A stretch of 64,000 nucleotides of DNA from assembly GCF_014287585.1 (NCBI RefSeq), contig NZ_JACOOJ010000010.1, positions 1-64,000 on the forward strand, in the 5' to 3' direction. Shown one piece after another: positions 49,759 through 59,706 of the stretch (the stretch's first letter is position 1; every line of letters starts with the position of its first letter). The notes under the pieces are model-generated. The model did not search any database. It was not told where the DNA came from and saw only the letters and a program-made list of their open reading frames with translations. Both the position numbers and the translations under genes were made by a program. This DNA comes from Parabacteroides hominis. GTDB taxonomy: Bacteria; Bacteroidota; Bacteroidia; Bacteroidales; Tannerellaceae.

Positions 49759-52299
49759 ATGAATTTTAATGAGACATATATGAAGGATTTGCTAAAGCAG
49801 TGGGGGAAACACGTTGTTGCCCTGATCTTGTTTTTGGGACTGGTGATGGTCTATTTTTCACCGGCGGTGTTTGATGGGAAAGTAATCATGCAAGGTGATA
49901 ATATCAAGGCGACCGGAATGGGGCATAGCCAGATGGAGCAATATGCCAAGACGGCACAGCCGGGTGAGTTCAGTGCCTGGTCGGATGCGATGTTCGGAGG
50001 GATGCCGTATGTGACAGGATATGGCCAGGCAGCACCGAGTATGCCTTCTTATTCGATTGTGGATGGTTGGTTGAAAAAGGTGGGGTATGGCGATGCGGCT
50101 ATGGTATTCGTCGGATTGGTCTGCTTCTACCTGCTGATGTGCGTCATGGGAGTAAACTGGTGGCTCGCGATTGCCGGGGCATTCGCTTTTGCATTCGCAT
50201 CTTATAATATCATTATTATTGAGGCGGGGCATATCGTGAAAGCCTATGTGATTGGTTATATGCCGTTGACGTTGGCCGGTATGGCTTTGCTTTTCAGGCG
50301 CTCCTATCTGTGGGGAGCCGTCTTGTTCTTGTTAGGGGTAGCCTTGTCTCTGGCGAACGGGCATATCCAGATCACCTATTACCTGGTACTGCTTTGTGTA
50401 CTGATCTATTTAGGGTATGCGATTAAAAAGATCAGGGAGAAAGCGTATCGTGAATGGCTGAAAACTTCCCTGATTATGCTGGCTTGTGTCGTATTGGCTG
50501 TATTGCCTAACGCACAAGGAATGTATTCCAATTGGGATTTGGGGCAGCATTCCATCCGTGGAGCTTCGGAATTGACGCCGAAACCGGATGCATCGGGGAA
50601 AGTGGAAAAGGCTTCTACCGGTTTGGATAAGGATTATGCTTTTCAATGGAGTTACGGTTGGAAAGAGTTGATGACCGTCTTGGTTCCGAATACCTATGGC
50701 GGTAGTTCGGGGGGAACGTTGGACAGTTCTTCCGAGTTATACAAGGAGTTGAAGAAAAACGGGGCTCAGGTGGGGAAAGAAGTACAAACCTATACCTATT
50801 GGGGAGATAAGATATTCACTTCCGGGCCGGTCTATTTCGGGGCTTTGGTCTGCTTCCTGTTCGTCTTAGGAATGTTCGTGATCCGGAATCCGATGAAATG
50901 GTGGCTGTTGGCAGGATCGGTGTTCCTGACATTCCTTGCGTTGGGACGTAATTTCGATTCTTTCAACGACCTGATGTTCCATTATCTGCCTTTGTACAAT
51001 AAGTTCCGTACGGTCGAGATGGCGTTGGTGATACCGGGATTGGTATTTCCGATCGTTGCTATTTGGGGATTACGGGAAATTTTGGCTGAAAAAGTAGAGG
51101 AGGCTCGTTTGAAAAAAGGATTCCTTTGGGCTTTGGGGCTGACCGGAGGCCTTTGTGTTATCCTTTGGCTGATGCCTTCCTTGTTGTTGGATTTCCGGTC
51201 TGCATACGATGCGCAGTTCCAAAACCAGGTTCCGGAGTGGTATTATACGGCTTTGTTGATGGACCGTGCTTCACTGGCCTCGGCTGACGCGTTGCGTTCT
51301 TTGGTCTTCATCCTGTTAGGAGCCGGGTTGCTTGTCTGGTTCTGGAAAGCGAAAGACAAGAAGACTGTGGCGACTTTCGTGAGTGCAGGTGTGGCAGTTC
51401 TTATTTTGACAGATCTTTGGACGGTGGACCGCCGTTATCTGAATGACAGTAATTTTATTAAACAACAACCGGCGGAGATGTATAAGGAAACGGTAGCCGA
51501 TAAAGTGATTTTACAGGATACGGGTTCGACTTTCCGCGTGTTGAACATCAATAACCCGTGGCAGGAAACGAATACTTCCTACTATCATCATTCTATCGGG
51601 GGGTATCATGCCGTCAAGCTGCGCCGTTATCAGGAGTTGATCGACCATCGGCTGGACGGTGAGTTGCGTGGGATTATCGGTGCTTTGCAGAAAGCACAGA
51701 CGGTCGAGGATGTGATGTCCGCGCTGGCTGCTTGTCCTTCTTTGAACATGCTGAATACTCGCTATATCATTTATAACCCGGAACAGCAGCCGTTGAAGAA
51801 TCCGTATGCATTCGGGAATGCCTGGTTTGTGGACAAGCTGGACATGGTGGATAATGCGGATGCCGAGATAGAGGCCTTGAATACGATCGACCCGTTGGAA
51901 ACGGCGGTTGTGGACAAACGTTTCCAGAAAGATTTGGAAGGATTTGTCCCGCAGAAAGATTCTACCGCAACGATTGTGTTGGAAGAATACCGTCCGAACC
52001 GTCTGACCTATAAGAGTAAAGCGGATAAAGAACAATTGGCTGTCTTCTCCGAAGTCTATTACCAACCGGGTTGGAAAGCAACGATCGACGGCACGGAAGT
52101 GCCCCACTTCCGTGCGGACTGGATCTTGCGCGGTATGCGTGTGCCGGCTGGCGAACATACGATTGTGTTCGAGTTCCGTCCGTCCGGTTATGTGACGGCT
52201 GCTTATGTCTCTACCTACAGCTCGTTCCTGATCCTGTTATTATTGATTGCTGCGATCGGTTGGTCAGGATGGAAATATTGGGAAAAGAGTAAAGAATAA
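49759..52299 (+). CDS. YfhO-family membrane protein
   Basis: An 846-residue GT-C-like membrane protein of the YfhO family. It starts with a helix (VVALILFLGLVMVYFSPAVF), followed by the large outer loop with GDNIKATGMGHSQMEQYAKT, then about twelve helices and a C-terminal beta-rich outer domain (from about residue 590, ending with YYQPGWKATIDGTEVP and RAGEHTIVFEFRP-like sequence). YfhO proteins glycosylate lipid-linked or surface polymers. It follows the WcaA-like transferase gene and has its own terminator-like repeat downstream. Confidence 0.9.
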   Translation: MNFNETYMKDLLKQWGKHVVALILFLGLVMVYFSPAVFDGKVIMQGDNIKATGMGHSQMEQYAKTAQPGEFSAWSDAMFGGMPYVTGYGQAAPSMPSYSIVDGWLKKVGYGDAAMVFVGLVCFYLLMCVMGVNWWLAIAGAFAFAFASYNIIIIEAGHIVKAYVIGYMPLTLAGMALLFRRSYLWGAVLFLLGVALSLANGHIQITYYLVLLCVLIYLGYAIKKIREKAYREWLKTSLIMLACVVLAVLPNAQGMYSNWDLGQHSIRGASELTPKPDASGKVEKASTGLDKDYAFQWSYGWKELMTVLVPNTYGGSSGGTLDSSSELYKELKKNGAQVGKEVQTYTYWGDKIFTSGPVYFGALVCFLFVLGMFVIRNPMKWWLLAGSVFLTFLALGRNFDSFNDLMFHYLPLYNKFRTVEMALVIPGLVFPIVAIWGLREILAEKVEEARLKKGFLWALGLTGGLCVILWLMPSLLLDFRSAYDAQFQNQVPEWYYTALLMDRASLASADALRSLVFILLGAGLLVWFWKAKDKKTVATFVSAGVAVLILTDLWTVDRRYLNDSNFIKQQPAEMYKETVADKVILQDTGSTFRVLNINNPWQETNTSYYHHSIGGYHAVKLRRYQELIDHRLDGELRGIIGALQKAQTVEDVMSALAACPSLNMLNTRYIIYNPEQQPLKNPYAFGNAWFVDKLDMVDNADAEIEALNTIDPLETAVVDKRFQKDLEGFVPQKDSTATIVLEEYRPNRLTYKSKADKEQLAVFSEVYYQPGWKATIDGTEVPHFRADWILRGMRVPAGEHTIVFEFRPSGYVTAAYVSTYSSFLILLLLIAAIGWSGWKYWEKSKE

Positions 52300-52313
52300 T
52301 ATCGTAGGGGAGT

Positions 52314-52415
52314 GTGTCAAAACTCCTTTATCACAATTTTTCAGGCACGGATTTCACGGATTTACACGGATAAATTTATTTTCTTTCCGTGTTTTCCGTG
52401 TAATCCGTGCCTGAA
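52314..52415. terminator. Terminator repeats with CACGGATTT units
   Basis: TTCAGGCACGGATT (52340-52353) is perfectly matched by AATCCGTGCCTGAA (52402-52415). Between them lie ACACGGA/TCCGTGT and extra CACGGATTT units, giving a nested hairpin. It is preceded by GTGTGTCAAAACT, a segment also found at 55791 (and in reverse near 105). It lies between converging genes, so it probably terminates both. I recall CACGGATTTCACGGATT repeats as common in Bacteroidales. Confidence 0.75.
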
Positions 52416-52426
52416 TTATGTTAGTT

Positions 52427-53425
52427 TTATTTATAGAACGTTTTCTGGAATGCTGAAAACTCTTCTTTCTTCAGAACCAATCTGTTCCAGGCAGCATCTA
52501 AAAATCCACAACCGTATCCTAACAGTTGGATAAAGGAGGCGATAATCGACAGGAAGCCGATTTTAATACTTTTATTCTGAATCGAAGAATCCACAAAGAT
52601 CAGCAAACAGAAAAGGCCGAGCGGCAATAAACTCCAAGCACAGAAGAGGCTTCCGATCAGGAAAAGAGCTACTCCTAAAGTGAAGGCTGCCGGTAATAAA
52701 TGCACCGGTTTAAGCGAGTCGGGATATTTTTTATACAGGTTGATACGGGCGATGCCGGAGTTATAGACCTGACGGAAAAACTTGCGCCAGTCCGTACGTC
52801 TCTTGTGATATACCCAAGCTGAGGAAAACAGGCATACTTTGTAGCCGTTCTTGAACAGACGGATGCTGAAATCGATGTCTTCCCCGAAACGCATGGGGGA
52901 GAAGCCGCCTAACGCTTCGTATGTGCTTTTCCGGATTCCCATGTTGAAACTGCGGGGATAGAACTTATCCATCTTCTTTTTTCCGCCACGAATACCGCCT
53001 GTCGTAAAGAAGGAGGTCATGGAGTAGTTGATGGCCTTCTGCACATCCGTAAAGCTGTCAGAGGCTTTGTCCGGTCCTCCGAAAGCGTCCGCTCCGCTCT
53101 CCTTTAGTTCATTGTTTACCGATCGGATATAATCGGGTGGCAGGATGCAATCCGAATCGAGAACGATCAGGTAATCGCCTGTGCTCTGCTTCGCCCCGTA
53201 GTTGCGGGCATTGCCCGGACCACCGTTCGGAATATAGAAATAGGAAACAGTCAACTTATCCTTGAAAGCCTCGACCACATGCTGGCAAGTCTCTTTCGAA
53301 CCGTCTTCGACGATGACGACTTCGAAGTTTGTTTCACTCTGCCGCGTAAGACTGTCCAACAACTCTTCTACCTCGTTGGGACGGTTGTAGACAGGGATGA
53401 TAAGGGATAAAAGGGGGAATATCAT
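52427..53425 (-). CDS. Family 2 glycosyltransferase with membrane helices
   Basis: A 332-residue GT2 enzyme: LSLIIPVYNRPNEVEELLDS, VVIVEDGSKETCQHV, NGGPGNARNYGAKQSTGDYL, and the DXD-like VLDSDCILPPDYIRSV, then MRFGEDIDFSIRLFKNGYKV. Two hydrophobic helices near the C-terminus (AAFTLGVALFLIGSLFCAWS and LLPLGLFCLLIFVDSSIQ) anchor it. It converges on the YfhO gene and belongs to the minus-strand block that starts at 54385 or has its own promoter. Confidence 0.9.
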   Translation of the reverse strand: MIFPLLSLIIPVYNRPNEVEELLDSLTRQSETNFEVVIVEDGSKETCQHVVEAFKDKLTVSYFYIPNGGPGNARNYGAKQSTGDYLIVLDSDCILPPDYIRSVNNELKESGADAFGGPDKASDSFTDVQKAINYSMTSFFTTGGIRGGKKKMDKFYPRSFNMGIRKSTYEALGGFSPMRFGEDIDFSIRLFKNGYKVCLFSSAWVYHKRRTDWRKFFRQVYNSGIARINLYKKYPDSLKPVHLLPAAFTLGVALFLIGSLFCAWSLLPLGLFCLLIFVDSSIQNKSIKIGFLSIIASFIQLLGYGCGFLDAAWNRLVLKKEEFSAFQKTFYK

Positions 53426-53453
53426 ACTCCATTAATTTGATATAGTTGAAAAA

Positions 53454-53804
53454 TTAAAAATCAGGGTCTACCGGAGGCGTGAGAGGTTTCGGACGGGATA
53501 TGGCATTCCATAGCTCCTCTTTGAAACGGTCTTTGTCTGGTATGCAGCATTTAATGAATTTTTCCATGATTAGGAATGATTCACGAGACTCTAATGGCTC
53601 AATATGTATGTATTTCTTCCATTTGTTTACTTTTGCGAAAATCTCCTGGTTGAATTCTTCCGTATCTTCATAGATGTACGAGTTTTCTAATATGGATTCC
53701 AATTCTAATGTCTCCGGATTGATAAAACAAACCATGCCCATGTCGATCTCTTGGGCAATTTCGGTTATCAACAGATCCGGGATATTGCAGTTTTTGTTTG
53801 TCAT
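53454..53804 (-). CDS. UPF0158-like small protein
   Basis: 116 residues from ATG 53804; the frame extends further but into the upstream gene. It has the UPF0158 pattern: EIDMGMVCFINPETLELESI, then YIHIEPLESRESFLIMEKFI, and WNAISRPKPL near the end. Function is unknown. It starts 2 nt after the pRiA4b ORF-3-like gene, so the two are cotranscribed. Confidence 0.75.
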   Translation of the reverse strand: MTNKNCNIPDLLITEIAQEIDMGMVCFINPETLELESILENSYIYEDTEEFNQEIFAKVNKWKKYIHIEPLESRESFLIMEKFIKCCIPDKDRFKEELWNAISRPKPLTPPVDPDF

Positions 53805-53806
53805 AT

Positions 53807-54385
53807 TTAAATGTCTTTCAAGTCGCAATTTATATCTTCTTTCTCTTCTGCGCAGAAAAAGTCCGCGTCCCAATCCTCGTCATCATCCAGTCCCAGCCAC
53901 TCTCTTAATTCTTGGGTCTCTTCGCTGTCAGGCGTTGTTTGAAACACCTGTTTCAGATGCTTGTAACCATATATGCCCCCACAATCTTCCGGTGGGCAGG
54001 CCCCTTTACCGGAAATGCAATAAGCGTTTTTGTGTTTTTCCTCGGAAATGGATTCCAATGTTATTTCATGTACCCAATCGTCGCCGAAGTCATAGACATA
54101 CAAAAGCTTCTTTACATTTTCTGAAAAGATTTTTGACAGCTTGGTCTCTGAGGCATCGTATGCTTTAGTGAAGAGATCGAAATCGTCTTCGCGAGGAATT
54201 GCAATACGGAAGCTACTAGGGTATTCTTTGTCTTTGAACTCGAAAAGATGATAGCCGCACCAACCGAAAATTGTTTGTATCACTTGGTGAAATTGCAGGA
54301 ATGTGAAATTTTCCGGAACGGAAACCTTTCGCCAAACCGGAGGTTTGGTAATCCCTTTGAGTTTGATTTTGAATAGGTATACCAT
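53807..54385 (-). CDS. Plasmid pRiA4b ORF-3-like protein
   Basis: A 192-residue protein of the pRiA4b ORF-3/IS1096 TnpR-like family. Typical features are VYLFKIKLKGITKPPVWRKV, FLQFHQVIQTIFGWCGYHLF, and the core LYVYDFGDDWVHEITLESIS followed by GKGACPPEDCGGIYGYKHL. The C-terminus is acidic. The family is often associated with plasmids and mobile elements, but its biochemical role is unknown. It is followed by the UPF0158-like gene. Confidence 0.85.
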   Translation of the reverse strand: MVYLFKIKLKGITKPPVWRKVSVPENFTFLQFHQVIQTIFGWCGYHLFEFKDKEYPSSFRIAIPREDDFDLFTKAYDASETKLSKIFSENVKKLLYVYDFGDDWVHEITLESISEEKHKNAYCISGKGACPPEDCGGIYGYKHLKQVFQTTPDSEETQELREWLGLDDDEDWDADFFCAEEKEDINCDLKDI

Positions 54386-54996
54386 AAGATGTATATATTA
54401 CGTACACAAAGATAGTTCTTTTGTGTTGTTCAAGTAACATTTTGTTTGGATAATTATACCAAAGATCAAGGAAAAATTGCATTAGGGTTCACATTCACAT
54501 CGCTTGTAAACCTTTGTCCTGTAACGACTTGCTGTGAAGGCTGAATATTCGGTAGAAAAGACGGCCTTTCACCTGGCTTGAACAAGGAGTTTAGCGACTG
54601 CCTCTTGTCTATTCGGGCAGGCTTCTTTACCTTTTTGCAAAAAAGCCGCTTTCACGTCAGGGTTCACAGCAAAGGTTTGTACATTAAAAGGTTTCAGGCC
54701 TTGTGAAGGTGAAGGCTATTTGAAAAAATACTTCACGAGCCGTATTTTTTTGGTTCCCGTCCTATAAAAAACAGCCTATAGGCTATCCGGTAAAAAGGTA
54801 TAGGGTACAAGTAAAAAGGGTATAGCCTGTCTGGGCAAAGCCTATACCCTTTTTGGGAAAACGACAAGCATTCTTTTGGGAAAAGCTGCCGACAGTTTTC
54901 CCAAAAGCCACTATCTCTGTCTTTAGTGGAACCTTATGGGTTCAAATCCTCAAACATAGCTTTATGGTGGCTAATGTGTAGAACTTGCGATTTTAG
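54386..54996. repeat. Gene-free region with hairpin array
   Basis: About 610 bases without a gene. The left half is rich in short inverted TTCAC/GTGAA motifs. The right half carries strong hairpins: palindrome GCCTATAGGC (54774-54783), AAAAAGGGTATAG/CTATACCCTTTTT (54813-54825 with 54842-54854), and CTTTTGGGAAAAGCTG/CAGTTTTCCCAAAAG (54873-54888 with 54893-54907). The motif AAAAAGG-TATAGG recurs. Some may end the methyltransferase transcript, but the number is excessive for one terminator. Confidence 0.75.
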
Positions 54997-55767
54997 TCAG
55001 TCTGTTAAAATGTAATATCCGCAGGTTGTATAGAAATTACGGATATATGGGATATTCAGGAATCTCCATAGTCTTCGAGGATGGAGATTGAATTTCGTTT
55101 CGTAATTCGGGTTGATGAAATAGAGGATTTCTTCGGCTATCCGGTATTTCTCTTTGTGCACGATCGAGAGAAAACGTTCCAGTGAAATGCCGGTATCTTT
55201 GATTTCCAAAAGTCCTCCGGGATTGACATTCCCCCATTCCAGCACTTTTTTATATGCGGGGCGGGGCAACAGGTGGAACCAGGGCAAATGGCTTAGGAAC
55301 TTGTTGTTGCAAATCTGTTGGTGACCTCCGAACGGATTCTGCCAGGGAGGGAAAGCTACGAAAATAACGCCGTGGGGACTTAAGAACCTCTTTATAAAAG
55401 GCAAGAATAATTCTTGGTTTGGGATGTGTTCTATCACATCCCGAATAATGATAATATCGAATTTGTTGTTCAGTTCTGTTACTTTGTAGATATCTTCGCA
55501 GATCAGTGTCAGGTTTTTGTTGTTGGGATGTGTGCTGTAGATTTCTTTTGCAATCGCAATCTGGCCTCCGTTGATATCGATACCCGTTACCTGGCAACCG
55601 AGATCCAGAAAGGGTTTTATGTTTCCTCCTTCTCCACAACCAATTTCAAGAATATGGGAATCAGCTGTTACCGGTTTATGTTTTTCAATGAAAGGTATTA
55701 CATATTTTTGTGTCGTAATACTTTGTTCGTTGAAATATAGTTGTCTGTTAGCGTGTCTTTTTTGCAT
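54997..55767 (-). CDS. SAM-dependent methyltransferase
   Basis: 256 residues from ATG 55767 (MQKRHANRQLYF); the frame is open to 55797 but this start fits better. It is a class I methyltransferase: ILEIGCGEGGNIKPFLDLG with VTGIDINGGQIAIAK, then IIIRDVIEHIPNQELFLPF, typical of Methyltransf_11/23 proteins. The substrate may be a lipid, glycan or small molecule. It is isolated between the hairpin-rich region and ahcY, which recycles the by-product of its reaction, although a terminator lies between them. Confidence 0.85.
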   Translation of the reverse strand: MQKRHANRQLYFNEQSITTQKYVIPFIEKHKPVTADSHILEIGCGEGGNIKPFLDLGCQVTGIDINGGQIAIAKEIYSTHPNNKNLTLICEDIYKVTELNNKFDIIIIRDVIEHIPNQELFLPFIKRFLSPHGVIFVAFPPWQNPFGGHQQICNNKFLSHLPWFHLLPRPAYKKVLEWGNVNPGGLLEIKDTGISLERFLSIVHKEKYRIAEEILYFINPNYETKFNLHPRRLWRFLNIPYIRNFYTTCGYYILTD

Positions 55768-55784
55768 ATCTACGAAATAAAAAT

Positions 55785-55825
55785 GAGGGTGTGTCAAAAG
55801 CCATTATACTTTTGGGCACACCCTC
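55785..55825. terminator. Terminator between ahcY and methyltransferase
   Basis: GAGGGTGTGTCAAAAG (55785-55800) pairs with CTTTTGGGCACACCCTC (55809-55825) with one small bulge. It lies 8 nt after the ahcY stop on the minus strand and belongs to the same GTGTGTCAAAA repeat type as at 52314. Confidence 0.85.
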
Positions 55826-55832
55826 AGATATA

Positions 55833-57251
55833 TTAATATCTGTAATGTTCAGCCTTATAAGGCCCTTCAACCGGTACACCGATGTAATCGGCTTGCTTTT
55901 GTGTCAAAGTGGACAGTTTGACGCCGATGCGTTCCAGGTGGAGGCGGGCAACTTCTTCGTCCAGGCGTTTCGGCAGGCGGTAGACACCGACTTCGTAAGG
56001 CATTGTCCACAAATCCATCTGGGCTAAGACCTGGTTTGTGAAGGAGTTGCTCATGACGAAAGAGGGATGGCCGGTCGCGCAACCCAAATTCACCAGGCGG
56101 CCTTCCGCCAGCAGGAAGATGGAGTTGCCTGTCGGGAATGTATATTTGTCGACCTGCGGTTTGATGTTGGTGTGCTTGATGTTCGGGTAGTTCACCAGAT
56201 TGTCGACCTGGATTTCGTTGTCGAAATGGCCGATGTTGCAAACGATGGCCTGGTCTTTCATCTGCGTCATGTGTTCGATGGTGATGATATCGCAGTTGCC
56301 GGTAGTCGTAACGAAAATGTTACCTTCCTTGACAGCTTCTTCCATCGGGGTCACTTCGAAACCTTCCATTGCAGCCTGCAAAGCGCAGATCGGATCGATT
56401 TCCGTCACCAATACGCGCGCACCGTAAGAGCGCATGGAGTGGGCACAGCCTTTACCTACGTCGCCGTATCCGGCAACTACCACGACTTTACCGGCGATCA
56501 TCACGTCGGTTGCGCGCTTGATACCGTCGGCCAGTGATTCGCGGCAACCGTACAGGTTGTCGAATTTCGATTTTGTGACGGAGTCGTTGACATTGATGGC
56601 CGGAACCAGCAGTTCGCCTTTTTCCATCATCTGGTACAGACGGTGCACGCCGGTAGTCGTTTCTTCGGAAACGCCTTTCATTTCGGCGATCGTACGGTGC
56701 CAACGGGTATTGTCTTCAGCCAGGATGCGGTTCAAGGTATCCAGGATGACCTGTTCTTCGTGATTGCCACCTTTGCGGTTGATCGTTTCGGCATCGTTCT
56801 CTGCACGGTAACCCATGTGAACCAGCAGGGAAGCGTCGCCGCCGTCATCCACAATCATGTGCGGACCTTTGCCGTCGGGGAAACGGAGCGCCATGTCGGT
56901 ACACCACCAGTATTCTTCCAGTGTTTCACCTTTCCAGGCGAAAACGGGAACACCATCGGCAGCGATGGCTGCGGCAGCGTGGTCCTGTGTAGAGAAGATG
57001 TTACAGCTTGCCCAGCGAACATCTGCTCCCAACGCAACTAATGTTTCGATTAACACTGCGGTCTGAATCGTCATGTGCAGTGAGCCGGTGATGCGAGCTC
57101 CTTTCAGAGGTTTCTGATCGGCGTACTTCTTGCGAAGCGCCATAAGTCCCGGCATTTCGTGTTCGGCGATTTCGATTTCTTTACGACCGAATTCAGCCAA
57201 ACTCATATCTGCTACTTTATAAGGCAGATTAGTTGGAAATAATTGTGACAT
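55833..57251 (-). CDS. ahcY: Adenosylhomocysteinase
   Basis: A 472-residue S-adenosylhomocysteine hydrolase, which splits SAH to adenosine and homocysteine and keeps methyltransferases active. Landmarks are the N-terminal [20 protein letters not shown] and the NAD+-binding loop [20 protein letters not shown] with [19 protein letters not shown], and the C-terminal [20 protein letters not shown] with the final [10 protein letters not shown]. The C-terminus is intact. A -7 element on the minus strand (57285-57278, TACCTTTG) gives it its own promoter. Confidence 0.97.
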   Translation of the reverse strand: MSQLFPTNLPYKVADMSLAEFGRKEIEIAEHEMPGLMALRKKYADQKPLKGARITGSLHMTIQTAVLIETLVALGADVRWASCNIFSTQDHAAAAIAADGVPVFAWKGETLEEYWWCTDMALRFPDGKGPHMIVDDGGDASLLVHMGYRAENDAETINRKGGNHEEQVILDTLNRILAEDNTRWHRTIAEMKGVSEETTTGVHRLYQMMEKGELLVPAINVNDSVTKSKFDNLYGCRESLADGIKRATDVMIAGKVVVVAGYGDVGKGCAHSMRSYGARVLVTEIDPICALQAAMEGFEVTPMEEAVKEGNIFVTTTGNCDIITIEHMTQMKDQAIVCNIGHFDNEIQVDNLVNYPNIKHTNIKPQVDKYTFPTGNSIFLLAEGRLVNLGCATGHPSFVMSNSFTNQVLAQMDLWTMPYEVGVYRLPKRLDEEVARLHLERIGVKLSTLTQKQADYIGVPVEGPYKAEHYRY

Positions 57252-57277
57252 AAATTGATACTAAAATGTTAATGCCG

Positions 57278-57285
57278 CAAAGGTA
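57278..57285 (-). promoter_or_regulatory. -7 element of ahcY
   Basis: Minus-strand TACCTTTG, an exact TAnnTTTG match, about 27 nt upstream of the ahcY start. The short leader leaves no room for a SAH riboswitch. Confidence 0.6.
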
Positions 57286-57295
57286 ATAAAAAAAA

Positions 57296-58951
57296 TCATA
57301 CCGGAGTGATTCCCTGGTCGGCCAATAACTTCAAACCTAAATCCTTCAGTTTGAACTTCTGGATCTTTCCGCTGCCGGTCATGGGGAAGGTGTCGACAAA
57401 GAATATATACTTCGGGATCTTATGCCGGGCGATCTTTCCGCGGCAGAAATCCTTGACGATGTCTTCCGTCATGGTAACGCCCTCGTGCAGGATGATAAAG
57501 GCTCCGACTTCCTCTCCGTATTTCTTGGATGGAACGGCGGCAACCTGTACATCTTTCACCCCTTCCAGGTGATAGAAAAATTCCTCCAACTCGCGGGGGT
57601 AGATATTCTCTCCGCCACGGATAATCATATCCTTGATACGTCCGGTGATGCGGTAGTTGCCGTTCTCGTCTTTCACGCCCAGGTCGCCGCTGTGCAGGAA
57701 GCCGTCTTTGTCGATGACTTCGGCTGTCGCAGCCGGGTTGTTGTAATAGCCCTTCATGGTGTTGTAGCCCCGGTTGCACATTTCACCTTGTACGCCTGCC
57801 GGACATTCTTCGCCCGTTTCCGGATCGATCACGCGGACCTCGGTAAATTCGTAGTCACGCCCCACCGTATTGTAACGGACTTCCGCCGGATCGTCGATGC
57901 GCGAATGCGTCATGCCGGGCGATGCTTCCGTCAATCCGTATACGCTGGTCACACGCATGAACATTTTTTCTTCCACTTGTTTCATCAGTTCCACGGGGCA
58001 AAGGGAGCCTGCCATGATGCCGGTGCGGAGGGAAGTCAGGTCGAACATACTGAACATCGGGTGGTTGAGCTCGGCGATGAACATGGTCGGCACGCCGTAG
58101 AGAGCCGTACACCGTTCCTTGTGGATGGAGGCGAGTACGACCAGCGGATCGAATTTCTCGACCATAACCTGAGTGCATCCATGTGTCAGGACGTTCATGG
58201 AAGCGAGCACGACGCCGAAGCAGTGGAACAGAGGCACACAACAGCATAGTTTGTCGTCTGCCGTGAACTTCATGTGTTCGCCCGTCAGCAGCCCGTTGTT
58301 GGCAATGTTATAGTGCGTCAGCATGACCCCTTTGGGGAAACCGGTCGTGCCGGAAGTATATTGCATGTTCACGACATCGTGCGGGGTCACCAGCTTTTTG
58401 GCTTCCACCAGCGTCTCGTCGCTTACGTTTTCACCTAAAAGCAACAGTTCGGGAGTGTTGTACATCCCTCTGTATTTCTCCTGCCCGATGTAAACTACGT
58501 TCTTCAGTTTCGGGAAACGTTTGCTCTTCAGGTAGCCGCGTTGCGATTCTTTCAGTTCGGGCAGCATGGTGTACATCATGTCGACATAACTGCCGTCAAA
58601 CACGCCGTCGGTGATGCACATCGTATGGATATCGGCATTTTCTACCAGGAATTCCAGTTCGCTCTGCTTGTAGTTCGTATTGACGGTGACGGCCACAGCC
58701 CCGATCTTGGCGGCGGCATACAGGAAGGTGAGCCAGTCCGGGACGTTGGTCGCCCAGATACCGACATGCGTGCCATGTTTGATCCCGATCGAAAGCATGC
58801 CTTTCGCCATCCGGTCCACACGTTCGTTGAATTCTTTCCAGGTGAAACGCAGGTCGCGGTCGGAATATACCAGATATTCCTTGTCGGGGGTTGTTTCGGC
58901 CCAATGTTCCATCCACTGGCCGAGCGTCCTGTCTTGTAATTGTATTTCCAT
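57296..58951 (-). CDS. AMP-binding acyl-CoA synthetase
   Basis: A 551-residue acyl-CoA ligase. The AMP-binding motifs are in order: [20 protein letters not shown] (P-loop), [50 protein letters not shown] and the lysine near [14 protein letters not shown]. It activates a medium- or long-chain fatty acid. The regulator gene upstream, 12 nt away, has a cupin domain and likely controls this operon. Confidence 0.92.
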   Translation of the reverse strand: MEIQLQDRTLGQWMEHWAETTPDKEYLVYSDRDLRFTWKEFNERVDRMAKGMLSIGIKHGTHVGIWATNVPDWLTFLYAAAKIGAVAVTVNTNYKQSELEFLVENADIHTMCITDGVFDGSYVDMMYTMLPELKESQRGYLKSKRFPKLKNVVYIGQEKYRGMYNTPELLLLGENVSDETLVEAKKLVTPHDVVNMQYTSGTTGFPKGVMLTHYNIANNGLLTGEHMKFTADDKLCCCVPLFHCFGVVLASMNVLTHGCTQVMVEKFDPLVVLASIHKERCTALYGVPTMFIAELNHPMFSMFDLTSLRTGIMAGSLCPVELMKQVEEKMFMRVTSVYGLTEASPGMTHSRIDDPAEVRYNTVGRDYEFTEVRVIDPETGEECPAGVQGEMCNRGYNTMKGYYNNPAATAEVIDKDGFLHSGDLGVKDENGNYRITGRIKDMIIRGGENIYPRELEEFFYHLEGVKDVQVAAVPSKKYGEEVGAFIILHEGVTMTEDIVKDFCRGKIARHKIPKYIFFVDTFPMTGSGKIQKFKLKDLGLKLLADQGITPV

Positions 58952-58963
58952 AGGGACTGTCGA

Positions 58964-59548
58964 TTAATAAGGGGTGTAGATGACTCCGAGTATTTTCGCC
59001 GTGTTGTCGGCTGCGGCATGTACATGGTGGGCGACGATGGAATCGTAGTAGATGCTGTCGCCTTCTTCCAGGATATAAGTATTCTTGCCGTAGTTGATTT
59101 CGAGGATGCCTTCCAGCACATAGATGAATTCTTCCCCTTCATGTGTGGAGAGAACGAAATCCACTCCTTCTTCAGTCGGGGCGACGTCGATCAGGAAAGG
59201 CTCCATATGGCGGCCGGACTTGTCTTGTGACAGCGAATGGTATTCCATGTGCTTGCGCGCCTTGCTGTCGTTGTTGCTGAAACCGATGCCGTTCATATCA
59301 TTGCTGTCTTTCTTGCGGCAGATGACAGGACCCAGTTCGGCCTGGTCGTCCAGGAATGTCCCTAAGCGTACGCCTAATACGCGTGCTATCTTGATTAGCG
59401 GGGCGAGAGACGGGAAGTCTATATTACCCTCGATACGTTCTATTTGTTCGATACCCAGACCTGAGCGTTCAGATACTTCCTGGGTAGAAAGTTGCTTGGA
59501 TTCACGGATGCTTTTGATTTTCGCTCCTATGATTTTGTTGTTTCCCAT
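58964..59548 (-). CDS. XRE-cupin transcriptional regulator
   Basis: A 194-residue protein with an N-terminal XRE helix-turn-helix (STQEVSERSGLGIEQIERIE) and a C-terminal cupin_2 barrel (HEGEEFIYVLEGILEINYGK, then YILEEGDSIYYDSIVAHHVH). This type often senses a small metabolite and controls a neighbouring catabolic or activation enzyme. It precedes the acyl-CoA synthetase gene in the same operon. A -7 element (TAATTTTG on the minus strand, 59609-59602) lies about 55 nt upstream of the start. Confidence 0.9.
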   Translation of the reverse strand: MGNNKIIGAKIKSIRESKQLSTQEVSERSGLGIEQIERIEGNIDFPSLAPLIKIARVLGVRLGTFLDDQAELGPVICRKKDSNDMNGIGFSNNDSKARKHMEYHSLSQDKSGRHMEPFLIDVAPTEEGVDFVLSTHEGEEFIYVLEGILEINYGKNTYILEEGDSIYYDSIVAHHVHAAADNTAKILGVIYTPY

Positions 59549-59601
59549 GAGTATTATATGTTTATTGTTTATTGAATCTTTTAATTTGTAACAGAACGGC
59601 G

Positions 59602-59609
59602 CAAAATTA
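59602..59609 (-). promoter_or_regulatory. -7 element of regulator-acyl-CoA synthetase operon
   Basis: Minus-strand TAATTTTG matches TAnnTTTG upstream of the XRE-cupin gene. Confidence 0.55.
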
Positions 59610-59648
59610 CATTAAATTTTCATTAAACAAAGGCATTTGGTGAAAGAA

Positions 59649-59680
59649 AAAAGGATGATCCCCGTAGAGACCATCCTTTT
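59649..59680 (-). terminator. Terminator of rpsO
   Basis: AAAAGGATG (59649-59657) pairs with CATCCTTTT (59672-59680). On the minus strand it follows the rpsO stop by about 27 nt and ends in a T-run. Confidence 0.85.
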
Positions 59681-59706
59681 GTAACTTCCTGCGAAGAAAT
59701 TGTTTC

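Noticed and set aside
54486..54907. CRISPR-like repeats in the gap near 54.8 kb and at 23.1 kb
   Set aside because: Units vary in sequence and length, have no constant spacers, and no cas genes are present; they are hairpin arrays.
57252..57295. SAH riboswitch upstream of ahcY
   Set aside because: Only 44 nt separate the genes and the -7 element lies within them, so there is no room for an aptamer.
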